Shown here: positions 17,228-27,876 of the stretch, one piece after another
How positions within the stretch are numbered: position 1 is the first letter of the stretch
How the letters are laid out: every line of letters begins with the position of its first letter
Source of the DNA: Promethearchaeota archaeon
GTDB taxonomy: Archaea > Asgardarchaeota > Lokiarchaeia > Sigyniarchaeales > SOKP01
Length of the DNA: 44,122 nucleotides
Direction of reading: 5' to 3'
Assembly: GCA_016926735.1 (NCBI GenBank)
Contig: JAFGOA010000031.1
Location: forward strand, 1-44,122
Position numbers and translations under genes: made by a program
The notes under the pieces: model-generated
Seen by the model: only the letters and a program-made list of their open reading frames with translations
What the model was told of the DNA's origin: nothing
Databases searched by the model: none

Positions 17228-17254
17228 AAGTTATAAAATAATTCCATTTGGAAT
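17228..17254 (+). promoter_or_regulatory. purA promoter with palindromic operator candidate
   Basis: A TATA-like AAGTTATAAAATA (17228-17240) is followed directly by the perfect palindrome ATTCCATTTGGAAT (17241-17254), 27 bp before the purA ATG. An operator lying between the TATA box and the expected start site is a classic archaeal repression layout. The rest of the 297-bp gap 16985-17281 shows only AT-rich sequence. Confidence 0.4.
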
Positions 17255-17269
17255 ATAACAAATACATAA

Positions 17270-19550
<2,281 letters not shown>

Positions 19551-19639
19551 AATTAATTTATCTTTGAAATAAATATTTAAAATTAATATGTTTTCTTATT
19601 TCTTTTTGGAAAATAGATTAATATATTTTAAAAGTCTAT

Positions 19640-19652
19640 GTACATGATGTAC
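19640..19652. promoter_or_regulatory. 13-bp palindrome upstream of the PfkB kinase
   Basis: GTACATGATGTAC is a perfect odd palindrome (6-1-6) in the gap between the PfkB kinase start and the end of the upstream membrane protein gene. Its G+C content and symmetry stand out from the surrounding AT tracts. It could be an operator for the kinase, 90 bp before the ATG. Chance occurrence is possible. Confidence 0.25.
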
Positions 19653-19726
19653 TTTTTCAAACTAGGATTTCTATTTTAAATTATTTTTTATAAAAAATAA
19701 AAGAGAATTAAAAGAAAAGAAAAAGA

Positions 19727-20215
19727 TTAAATATCAACTTCTAAAGGCTTTACTGAAAGATTTTTTCCACATTGTTCGCAGAAAGCAGATCCTTTTGTAT
19801 TTAGAAGTGTTTTAACATTACTTGAGAATGCTTTACCACATTCAGAGCAAAAGCTAATCTTACCTGGACGTTTTTCTATTATTGCGGAAACTCCGCTATT
19901 ATAATCACCATATTGATAAGATGACACTGGTTGATTTGTTCTTCCTTGAACAGAATTATAAGCACGCTTAAATAACTTAGCAAAACCTAAAACTAACGCT
20001 TTAAATAAATGATAAAGACCTTTTGCTAAATAGTAAATTAGATAAGCCACACCTTTAATGATATAATATACTAAAATACCCGCTAATATAAGAGCCGCAA
20101 CGATCCCGATAATTATTAGAATTTGACCAAATAATGGTTGAGCTAGAAACCATTCTGCAAATTGAGTCCAATAATATTCAATCCATTCTAATGCATTGTT
20201 TGCTATATCACTCAT
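19727..20215 (-). CDS. Membrane-anchored zinc-ribbon protein
   Basis: A 162-residue protein. Residues about 29-55 form a strong transmembrane helix (FGQILIIIGIVAALILAGIL). An amphipathic, aromatic segment follows (VAYLIYYLAKGLYHLFKALV), perhaps a second membrane-associated helix or re-entrant part. The C-terminal third carries a zinc ribbon: CSECGKAFSSNV and CEQCGKNL. An AGGTG lies upstream of ATG 20215. No family name is recognised. The form (TM helices plus cytosolic ribbon) is common among uncharacterised archaeal proteins. Confidence 0.75.
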   Translation of the reverse strand: MSDIANNALEWIEYYWTQFAEWFLAQPLFGQILIIIGIVAALILAGILVYYIIKGVAYLIYYLAKGLYHLFKALVLGFAKLFKRAYNSVQGRTNQPVSSYQYGDYNSGVSAIIEKRPGKISFCSECGKAFSSNVKTLLNTKGSAFCEQCGKNLSVKPLEVDI

Positions 20216-20395
20216 TTTATTATAACACCTAATTATTTATTTTATTTTCTTAATTATTGAATAGAATAAGCATAATAAGAATAAATCGGAGTCCAATTTT
20301 TAATACCAGAATTAATAATTATTTGGTCTGTAATTATGATGTTAATTATATCTTCTTTGATAGAGAACGATTTTTAAGAGATATTAAATAAATCT

Positions 20396-21742
20396 TTATA
20401 ATATAAAATCATTTCTCATTTTCATTTTTTCATGTATATCAGGAAAAAGATTCTCCAATCTTTTAATATCTTTAAATTGTATAGATTTGAATTTACATAT
20501 CTCTCCATATAATTTTCCACTCTTTTTTAATGTTCTTTTAAAAGTATTATAATCCACATGTATAAGACCAAAACGAGGATTAAATCCATAAGTCCATTCA
20601 AAATTATCTAATAAAGACCAATAAATATATCCTTTTACATTAATCTTATTCTGTATTGCTCTATACACTTCTAATAAGTGTGAAATAATATAGTATTGAC
20701 GCCATTCATCATTTTCTGTAGCAATCCCATTTTCAGTGATAATAAGAGGTTTATCCGTAAACTTTGATGCTTTTTCTAAAATATTAAATATTCCTGAGGG
20801 AAATGGTTGCCAACCAAGATCGGTATAAAGATACTCATTTTTTATATTTGGGAGACTTGGGGACTCACCTTTAGGAAAGTCCTCTGATGAGAAATAAATG
20901 CGATGATAATAATTTAATCCCAGAAAATCAAAAGAATCTTTTAAATTTGGTACTTCCTCTTTTTCTGAACGATAAGGTAATTTTCCTGTTTTTATTGAAT
21001 TAAAAAAAGAGTTATTCATAAATTCCTCTCTTTGAGAGGCCTTTTCATGATCTTCAATTTGATTTGATAATACTTCTATATCTTCAATAACTTTTACGAT
21101 TCCAATAAATTTGATATTATAATTGTTTTTTAGAATATTATATGCCGAAGCATGCATTCTTAATAAATTATTAACAACTTTTTGGGTAATTTGAGAGTCT
21201 TTTTTAGAAGGAGGCATTTTCCCTAAACCATATCCAAGTAAAGCTAAAATTAATGGTTCATTGATTGTACACCAATAGTCTATTTTATCCTTGAACTCTT
21301 TTGCTAATAAATCGACGAATTTTTCAAAATAAATAAGATTCTTTTTATTTTCTAATCCTCCTTTCTTTGAGAACCATAATGGTAAGGTGAAATGAAAGAT
21401 TGTAAGCATTATTTTAATATTATTTCTATTAAGCCAATCAAACATTTTATGATAATGTTTAATAGCTTCAAAATCGATTTCGCCTTCTTTGGGAATTATT
21501 CTACTCCATTCAACAGACATTCTGTATATATCACAGTTCATTTTTTTTATTAGACTAAAATCTTCTTCATATAAATTCCAATGATTTGTTGCGAATCCTG
21601 CTTTTTGATTGTTTTGTATTTTTCCTGGAATTTGTTCAAATTCCCACCAATCAGAATTGTCAATATTACCTTCTATTTGATATGAAGAAGTTGCAGCTCC
21701 AAACAAAAAACTATCTGGAAATCGTATTCCATTTTTCACCAT
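20396..21742 (-). CDS. bglA: Glycoside hydrolase family 1 (beta-glycosidase)
   Basis: A 448-residue GH1 enzyme (from ATG 21742) hydrolysing beta-glucosides or beta-galactosides. The acid/base Glu162 is in TINEPLIL and the nucleophile Glu337 in LIITENGIA. Sugar-binding signatures include FLFGAATSSYQIEGN at the N-terminus, FHFTLPLWF, and YWSLLDNFEWTYGF near the C-terminus. The longer frame would start with TTG and add eight residues ahead of a normal GH1 N-terminus; I prefer the ATG. No signal peptide is present, so it acts in the cytosol on imported oligosaccharides or glycosides. No sugar transporter is adjacent. Confidence 0.94.
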   Translation of the reverse strand: MVKNGIRFPDSFLFGAATSSYQIEGNIDNSDWWEFEQIPGKIQNNQKAGFATNHWNLYEEDFSLIKKMNCDIYRMSVEWSRIIPKEGEIDFEAIKHYHKMFDWLNRNNIKIMLTIFHFTLPLWFSKKGGLENKKNLIYFEKFVDLLAKEFKDKIDYWCTINEPLILALLGYGLGKMPPSKKDSQITQKVVNNLLRMHASAYNILKNNYNIKFIGIVKVIEDIEVLSNQIEDHEKASQREEFMNNSFFNSIKTGKLPYRSEKEEVPNLKDSFDFLGLNYYHRIYFSSEDFPKGESPSLPNIKNEYLYTDLGWQPFPSGIFNILEKASKFTDKPLIITENGIATENDEWRQYYIISHLLEVYRAIQNKINVKGYIYWSLLDNFEWTYGFNPRFGLIHVDYNTFKRTLKKSGKLYGEICKFKSIQFKDIKRLENLFPDIHEKMKMRNDFIL

Positions 21743-21869
21743 ATTTAAATGAAAAGAGGTTTTCAAAATAAATTTTTATAAATCGATAATATATTTTTTT
21801 GAATTTTTCAACTATAATAATAAGTTGGGAGAGAACCAAATGATATTAAAAATTTCAGAAAAATTTTGA

Positions 21870-23102
21870 TTAAGTAATCTTTGATCCACATACTGGACAA
21901 ATTATTGAATCTTTTACAGTTGCACCACAAATAGAGCATAATGTTACAGATTTTCTTGTTTGTGGTGGCCTTAAACTAGTAATAGAAACATTTTCACCAT
22001 TACTTAGAGCTTTATTGGTATCTTTTTTTGATGAATTTGCATTTATTGTAACTTCTTTACCAAAAAATCCCCCTACTTTAACTTTTTTTTGTACAACCTC
22101 AGGTACATTTTTTCCTGAATCTATATTTGACATTGCTTGATTGGATTCTTCTGAAATTAATTCTCCTTCTATTAAATTCTCACCTGATTCTGTTTTTTCT
22201 TCTAAAACCATCTCAACAAAATCTTTATCCAATTTCAAAATTGCACTGCACTTTGGACAACGAAAAATATATGCTAATCCTATATTATTAACTATTGAAT
22301 ATTCAGCTGCACAGCAACTATGGTAAGGACTATTACAATTATAACATTTATGAACCTCATCACTATATGCTTCACATATAGGACATAATTCTTGTTCACA
22401 TAATATACATTCTTTTTTATCTTCTGGAGAAAGAGAGATAAGATCAGTTGCTAATTTATCATAAAAAGTATGCTCATCTTCTAAAATTTTTTTAGATTCA
22501 GCTTTTATTAGATTAAATTCACTCTTACTACGTACCAATGAATTTAAATAGTTTGAAAATTGTTTACTTTCATTGCAATAAAGTGTGCCTCCAAATGTTT
22601 CACTTGTAAGAACTTTTAACTTTACATCATCTTCATAGAATTTATCTTCTCCAATACGAATTATATCGATAAATGTATGAAAATTTTTAGCTTTTAATAC
22701 TAAATTATAAAGAGCAGTGTGATATTCTTCTGATTGTGTGCTTGGTGTATCAGATATAACAATTATTCTATAGATCTTGGGTTCAATTCTACTTTTTTTA
22801 AAAATATGAGCTAATGTTTCATAAAGTCCATTTTCAAAATAGCTTATACCTTCTTCTCTTTCTTCCCAAATATCTTCAATTTTTTCTAAAATAAAAGAGG
22901 CTATTTGATCATAAATACTAAATACTTCTTTTTGTTTTTTAAAGATAACAAATCCATATGTAAAATTGCCCACTTTATTATTCGCATCCATAAATGATTT
23001 AAGACTTTTCAATAAACCTTTTTTTTTAAGGAACTCAGTTGATATATCTAAGTAGAAAATAATTTCCTTTGAATCTAAATTTTCATCATTACTTATTTGC
23101 AT
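21870..23102 (-). CDS. vWA plus C4HC3 RING/PHD-like zinc-finger protein, paralog 1
   Basis: A 410-residue protein. Residues 13 to about 195 form a von Willebrand A fold: strand EIIFYLDIS (Asp19), RIIVISDTPS (112-121) and VKLKVLTSETFGGTLYCN. The MIDAS is degenerate: DxSxE replaces DxSxS. A zinc finger follows with spacing C240-x2-C-x9-C253-x2-C-x4-H261-x2-C-x17-C282-x2-C, preceded by an extra CILC pair (232, 235). A linker contains the peptide VGGFFGKE (343-350). A final zinc ribbon uses Cys389, 392, 402 and 405. The vWA plus RING order and the FGGT strand recall p44/Ssl1 of TFIIH; a ubiquitin-ligase-like role is another option. The adjacent upstream gene is a paralog. Function is inferred from architecture only. 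Confidence 0.75.
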   Translation of the reverse strand: MQISNDENLDSKEIIFYLDISTEFLKKKGLLKSLKSFMDANNKVGNFTYGFVIFKKQKEVFSIYDQIASFILEKIEDIWEEREEGISYFENGLYETLAHIFKKSRIEPKIYRIIVISDTPSTQSEEYHTALYNLVLKAKNFHTFIDIIRIGEDKFYEDDVKLKVLTSETFGGTLYCNESKQFSNYLNSLVRSKSEFNLIKAESKKILEDEHTFYDKLATDLISLSPEDKKECILCEQELCPICEAYSDEVHKCYNCNSPYHSCCAAEYSIVNNIGLAYIFRCPKCSAILKLDKDFVEMVLEEKTESGENLIEGELISEESNQAMSNIDSGKNVPEVVQKKVKVGGFFGKEVTINANSSKKDTNKALSNGENVSITSLRPPQTRKSVTLCSICGATVKDSIICPVCGSKIT

Positions 23103-23335
23103 ATTATATTTTTACCTTTGATTTGATATCGGATATAATTTAGTGAAAAAAGCATTCTGTTTTATTAATGAAAAATTAATAAAATTTTATTTAGGAACAA
23201 TAAAAAAGAATTCTTATTTATTTTTATTCTAATTTCTATCAAAGTTCATATTAGTCCTATTACATTAAAAAAAAAATTTCAAGATTACTCAAAAAAGACT
23301 ATGAATGACTCACAATGAATTAATACTAATAATGA

Positions 23336-23359
23336 TAAATCATTTTGTTCAATGATTTA
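23336..23359. repeat. Inverted repeat between the two vWA genes
   Basis: TAAATCATT and AATGATTTA (9 bp, perfect) flank a 6-base loop, TTGTTC, in the 315-bp gap 23103-23417 between the two vWA genes. A smaller AGCG/CGCT hairpin follows at about 23369-23382. The gap is otherwise AT-rich with no coding-like ORF. The structure may end or protect the upstream transcript, or be an operator of the downstream gene about 235 bp away. Confidence 0.3.
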
Positions 23360-23417
23360 CCATATAAAAAGCGATTATACGCTCATAGCAAAATAATACT
23401 TCTATACATTGAATAGG

Positions 23418-24614
23418 TCATAATGTAAATTTCTCATAGGTCACTTTTCCTTCCTTTTTGCGTACCTTATACAGTTTTCCAAAGTATCCTCCAACTCTTA
23501 TTATTTTTACACCCTCCTCTTCAATATTTTCCATCTCAGATTTAGATTCTTCTATCATTAGATTATTTTGTATTTCTATATTTATATCTTGATCTAATAT
23601 ATTTGGTTCATTTTTAGGAAAAATGAGTTGGTCTTTTCTATTTATGTCTGATCTTGGTTCAGGTTTTTTCTTTAGATATAAATCAATAAATTTATTTTCT
23701 TTTTTTTCTTTTCCTTCTTTATCTATAATCTCTCTATCAAGTTTTAATAATATACCACATTTAGGGCATCTAAAAATATATGGTATTCCAACATTATATT
23801 CCACTGAATATTCTAATATACAACAATTATGAAATGGAGACCTGCATTCTTCACAAATTTGAGGGATATCATAAACATCTGAACAAATAGGACAAATTTC
23901 TTTATTGCATATATTACAGACTAAATCTTCTTTACTTTCAGGTTCTATCAAATTTTTTGATAAATTTCTGTAAAATTTTAGATCATCTTGAGTAATGTCA
24001 AAATGTTCTGGTCTATCTGAATAAAGATTTACTATTTCCTTTACTTTCACAAGTTGGTTAAATACAAGTGTAAGTTCTTTCTTGTTATGGGTGTAAAAAA
24101 TACCTCCTTTTGTGTCTGATGCAAGAATATTCAATTTTACATCATCTTTAAAAAACCTATTACCTTCCCCAACAACACGAATAATATCTATAAATGTTGG
24201 AAAAAATTTTACTTTTGATATCAATTCAAACAAAGCATCTTGATAATCTTCAGAAAGTTCACTTGGTGTGTCAGTGAGAACTATAATTCTATTTGATTTT
24301 GATTTCTTTCTAATACTATCGGCAATATATGATAATATATAAAATAATCCCTTTTCAAAATTAGATTTATCTAAAGATCTATTTTTCCAATTTAAATCAA
24401 ATGTTTGAGAAAATTCTGTAATATCACTTTGTTCACTTAAGAATATTGGAAAATCATCATTACTAAAAAAAAGGAGCCCAAATTTACCCTTTAAATTAAG
24501 TTTTTCCTTTTTCTCTATATAATCTTTTATTAGATTATAAAGAGTCTTCTTTTTTATATACTCTTTTGTTAAATCTAAATAAAAAAAAACATCTTCATAT
24601 TTTTCTGCTGACAA
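23418..24614 (-). CDS. vWA plus C4HC3 RING/PHD-like zinc-finger protein, paralog 2
   Basis: A 398-residue paralog of the downstream protein. The vWA fold (about 8-195) shows DVFFYLDLTKE, NRIIVLTDTPSELSEDY and VKLNILASDTKGGIFYTH; the MIDAS has DxTxE in place of DxSxS. The zinc finger repeats the other paralog's spacing exactly: C241-x2-C-x9-C254-x2-C-x4-H262-x2-C-x17-C283-x2-C, with an extra CNIC pair before it. After an acidic linker the peptide RVGGYFGKLYK (373-383) matches VGGFFGKE of paralog 1, but the terminal zinc ribbon of paralog 1 is missing. The start is TTG at 24614; no near ATG exists. It is divergent from the HTH/coiled-coil gene, 283 bp away. Confidence 0.72.
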   Translation of the reverse strand: MSAEKYEDVFFYLDLTKEYIKKKTLYNLIKDYIEKKEKLNLKGKFGLLFFSNDDFPIFLSEQSDITEFSQTFDLNWKNRSLDKSNFEKGLFYILSYIADSIRKKSKSNRIIVLTDTPSELSEDYQDALFELISKVKFFPTFIDIIRVVGEGNRFFKDDVKLNILASDTKGGIFYTHNKKELTLVFNQLVKVKEIVNLYSDRPEHFDITQDDLKFYRNLSKNLIEPESKEDLVCNICNKEICPICSDVYDIPQICEECRSPFHNCCILEYSVEYNVGIPYIFRCPKCGILLKLDREIIDKEGKEKKENKFIDLYLKKKPEPRSDINRKDQLIFPKNEPNILDQDINIEIQNNLMIEESKSEMENIEEEGVKIIRVGGYFGKLYKVRKKEGKVTYEKFTL

Positions 24615-24897
24615 TTTTTTAAAATATCTCCTATTTCTCTAAATAAACATAATTGATTTTTCTTAAATTTCTTTCTATATAAAAAATCCAGATATTTTAT
24701 ATTAATTTATGAATAAGGTGAAAATTGAGTTAAATTATATTGGAATTTTTGAATAACAAATCTTTTTATAGACATACGTTTAAGGATAAAACATACTTTA
24801 AAATATATAAGATCATAAATTTAATATTATAAGCTAATTATTTAATAAAATTGTAAGTTATAATAATTAGAACCAATAAAAACTAAAATGAACTTAT
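24615..24897. promoter_or_regulatory. Divergent promoter region of the vWA/coiled-coil pair
   Basis: This 283-bp gap separates two divergent genes. A TATA-like TTTAAAATATATAAG lies near 24798-24812, about 85 bp before the plus-strand gene. It is preceded by a patch with slightly more G+C (GACATACGTTTAAGGA). No strong palindrome is visible. Co-regulation of both directions is possible from this shared region. Confidence 0.3.
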
Positions 24898-26871
24898 ATG
24901 GAAGAAATACTTAATAAATTAGAATTATCAGAAGAATCAATAAAACTGTATCTAGGAACTTTTGGGAAAGACATTTTATCATTTCAAGAACTAAAGTTAA
25001 TTATTCCAGAAATTATTGAAAAAAATCTAATTAAAAGATTAAACGAACTTCTCAATGCGGGATTATTAATTCAAGTCAATACCGATAAAGATGTATCACA
25101 AACAGATTTCTTTGCTATTCCTCCTTTTGATCCAATTCTAAACTACTTTAAAAACATAAAAGTAAGTTTTTCAGATATCAGTAGAGCTCTTAATGATTTA
25201 ATTGATTCTACAACAAAAGATATTTTTAAGAATAATAAAATTGAGCTTGAAACGGTTTATAAAGACTTCAAAGATATAGAAAAAGATTTTGTTGAGGATA
25301 GTCTTTTACAAAAAAAGGATGCTGAAGATATTTCAAAACAAATGGATGTAATTAGAAAAATAGGTGAAATTATCTCAAACATTCAAAATATAATAAAAGA
25401 TATCTCCCAAACAGAATTTTCTAATCTTATAAAAAGATTTGTAACTCTTAAAGAAGAGTTAAAATCAAAAATAGAAAGTCTTGAAATCAGGAAAAAAAAG
25501 GAAGAACTATTATTCCAAATACTTGATGATACCTTTAAAGATAGACTCGGAAATACAGTGAAAGATTTCATAAATACATTGAATTCTATGATAAAGCAGG
25601 AATTTAATAAAGTACCATTTAACGAAATTATTGAAAATGTTATCCATTCTCGTGATGACTTTAAAATCATGCTCTTAAATTTACTGAATAGTTTTGAATT
25701 GAATATAAATAAGATTTCAGATTTAATAAATGATAAAAAAACGAATCTAAATCAAAGTTTTGATGAACTTAAAAATCAAATAATAAATAAAATAAATTCT
25801 ATTGTTCAGAAAACAATAAAAAAAATAGAAAACCTAAATGATCCCATTATAACCTTGATATCCGAATCCAAATTAAAAACAACTTCTATAAAAACAGATA
25901 TCATTAAAAAATCTCAAGAAATTAGAAGCCTTACGAAGATTAAACAATATTTATTATCATCTATTAAAGATTCCAAAGAAGAATTATTATTAATCATTCC
26001 CAAAATAGAGGATTATATAGAGATAGGAATGTTTAAAAAATTACCTAAAACATTGAAAATCAAAATTGCTTCCTCTGATCCTCATGTTAATAGTAAAGTA
26101 AAACAATTTAAAGAACTTAATAATCTTGAATTTCGAAAATATGACAAACAGAATTTTATAGGAATAAAATCTGATAATAATTTAATTGGATTTGGACTAA
26201 TAATAGAAAATAAAGATCCTATGGATAATTTTATTGGTATTTCATCTAATAATAGTATTCTTATTGATTTATTGAAACCTTCCCTATATAAGATTTGGTC
26301 AGATGCTGAACATGGATCAAGTAGAATATTCGTTGAAGAAAAAAAATATAATTTTCCAAAAGTTGAAAATATGATGATTTCTCAAGAAAAAGAAATAAAC
26401 AGTATTGGGAAAAATAGAATACATATACCTAAATCTACTGAACCTCCAAAAAATATACCCCCACCTTCTGATATTTCAGAAATGTCTGTGGAACCTAAAA
26501 ATTTTAAATTAGAACAAGAACCGATAAATACTTCTTCTTTTCAAAAACAAAACTCTGAATTAAATATAAATGAATCTGTAAAATTTATCTCATTAGTTAA
26601 TCCAAAAGCAGGAGATAATTCTGGAATGATAATAAATGAAGCATTTAATACTTTGATTCAAAATATAAATATTTATTCTGGAGAAACCTTATCTCAAGAA
26701 TTAAATAGAATTACTGAATTAATATTAGAGAAAAGAGGATTTTCAGTAACTTTACATAACATTCGCACAACTATAAATGGTTATAAGAATCAAAAAATTC
26801 TTTTAACAATTGAGCAAAAGAACAAGATTTTTAACATAATTGAGGAATGGAAGAAAAGATTATTCACTTAG
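24898..26871 (+). CDS. TrmB-like HTH protein with long coiled coil
   Basis: A 657-residue protein. Residues 1-70 look like a TrmB-type winged HTH (LSEESIKLYLGTFGKDILSF, then NLIKRLNELLNAGLLIQV). Residues about 75-340 are almost continuous heptad-like coiled coil. Residues about 350-475 resemble the TrmB C-terminal sensor region (LLLIIPKIEDYIEIGMFKKL, LKIKIASSDPH, LIGFGLIIENKDP). A proline-rich linker (about 507-525) and a separate C-terminal alpha-helical domain of about 80 residues follow (ETLSQELNRITELILEKRGF). I know no protein with the whole layout. Divergence from the vWA-RING pair suggests a shared process. It could be a DNA-binding architectural factor or an adaptor whose HTH serves protein contacts. 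Confidence 0.65.
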   Translation: MEEILNKLELSEESIKLYLGTFGKDILSFQELKLIIPEIIEKNLIKRLNELLNAGLLIQVNTDKDVSQTDFFAIPPFDPILNYFKNIKVSFSDISRALNDLIDSTTKDIFKNNKIELETVYKDFKDIEKDFVEDSLLQKKDAEDISKQMDVIRKIGEIISNIQNIIKDISQTEFSNLIKRFVTLKEELKSKIESLEIRKKKEELLFQILDDTFKDRLGNTVKDFINTLNSMIKQEFNKVPFNEIIENVIHSRDDFKIMLLNLLNSFELNINKISDLINDKKTNLNQSFDELKNQIINKINSIVQKTIKKIENLNDPIITLISESKLKTTSIKTDIIKKSQEIRSLTKIKQYLLSSIKDSKEELLLIIPKIEDYIEIGMFKKLPKTLKIKIASSDPHVNSKVKQFKELNNLEFRKYDKQNFIGIKSDNNLIGFGLIIENKDPMDNFIGISSNNSILIDLLKPSLYKIWSDAEHGSSRIFVEEKKYNFPKVENMMISQEKEINSIGKNRIHIPKSTEPPKNIPPPSDISEMSVEPKNFKLEQEPINTSSFQKQNSELNINESVKFISLVNPKAGDNSGMIINEAFNTLIQNINIYSGETLSQELNRITELILEKRGFSVTLHNIRTTINGYKNQKILLTIEQKNKIFNIIEEWKKRLFT

Positions 26872-26912
26872 ATAAAAAGAAAATATTAAAAAAAATATCT
26901 TATTAAATTAAA

Positions 26913-27701
26913 TTAGCTGGATTTTTTATTTATATGTGATCTTACTATTCCAACAATAATATAACCAACTTCAATAATTACAAAACCAAAAAAGATGGAA
27001 CTTACAATTATAGCTAAAATAATTGTTGGATTTAATATCCCAATAATTCCAAAGATAGGACATAATGGTGCAAGCACAATAAAATAGATATAGATTTTCT
27101 TATCCTTTTCTCCAAATTTTATGCTTGTAGTGATATTTGACCATCCAAGAAAAATCATTATTATGGGAAGTAAAATATATGAAAAGAAAGGAAAAGCTAT
27201 ATCATAGGCTTGATATCCTCCTCCTCCTTCAAAAATAGCAAAAAAATAATTAGCATAAAATAAATTAATCATTAATAACGCACTCATTGGTGTAGGAACT
27301 CCAGTATATCCTGGAACATCAGAAATATTGAATCGAGCTAATCTTAAAATAGCACATAATGCAAATATAATACAAGCAATCAACAAAAAATAATCATAAG
27401 GTTCTAATGTATCTACAACTCGTCTAAATCCTTGAAACATAAGAATTGCAGGTGCAATTCCAAAAGTTAAAGAGTCATTTAATGAATCTAATTGTTTTCC
27501 TATTTCATTTATCGTTCCTGTCTTCCGAGCTATAAATCCATCTAATAAATCTGTTCCAATTGTAAAAGCAAGTAAGAAAAATCCTAAAGAAACATAACCA
27601 CGTCCACCAAGAGTTACTAAAAGAACAGCTATTAATCCAAGAGTTGTTCCTGTTAGTGTAATATAATCTTTTAATTTTAATAGATTAACAATTTTTGACA
27701 T
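26913..27701 (-). CDS. pssA: Archaetidylserine/phosphatidylserine synthase (CDP-alcohol phosphatidyltransferase)
   Basis: A 262-residue integral membrane enzyme. The CDP-alcohol phosphotransferase signature is complete: D54-G-x2-A-R59-x8-G68-x3-D72-x3-D76, in LLDGFIARKTGTINEIG followed by KQLDSLNDS. The SLNDSLTFGIAPA and GVPTPMSALL segments place it in the serine-transferring branch, which in archaea attaches L-serine to CDP-archaeol. About eight hydrophobic segments are visible. It starts with ATG at 27701. No decarboxylase gene (archaetidylserine decarboxylase) is adjacent. It is convergent with the HTH/coiled-coil gene and divergent from the gelsolin-domain gene. Confidence 0.9.
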   Translation of the reverse strand: MSKIVNLLKLKDYITLTGTTLGLIAVLLVTLGGRGYVSLGFFLLAFTIGTDLLDGFIARKTGTINEIGKQLDSLNDSLTFGIAPAILMFQGFRRVVDTLEPYDYFLLIACIIFALCAILRLARFNISDVPGYTGVPTPMSALLMINLFYANYFFAIFEGGGGYQAYDIAFPFFSYILLPIIMIFLGWSNITTSIKFGEKDKKIYIYFIVLAPLCPIFGIIGILNPTIILAIIVSSIFFGFVIIEVGYIIVGIVRSHINKKSS

Positions 27702-27876
27702 TATATATTTATTAAATAAACCAATAATTAAAGATTTCTCCCATCTCTATTCTAATAAAAAATTGTCTTTTTTCTAATTCAAAATTAAAATCTTTGAGTT
27801 ACCAAAATTTTTATTTACATACTTTTATATTTTTTTAAAGAAGATTTTTATATTTAAAATAGTTATTGTGCCAAAA

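Noticed and set aside
24898-26871. UFL1-like UFM1 ligase
   Set aside because: HTH plus coiled coil gave the idea, but no specific sequence similarity to UFL1 can be seen; the TrmB-like reading fits better.
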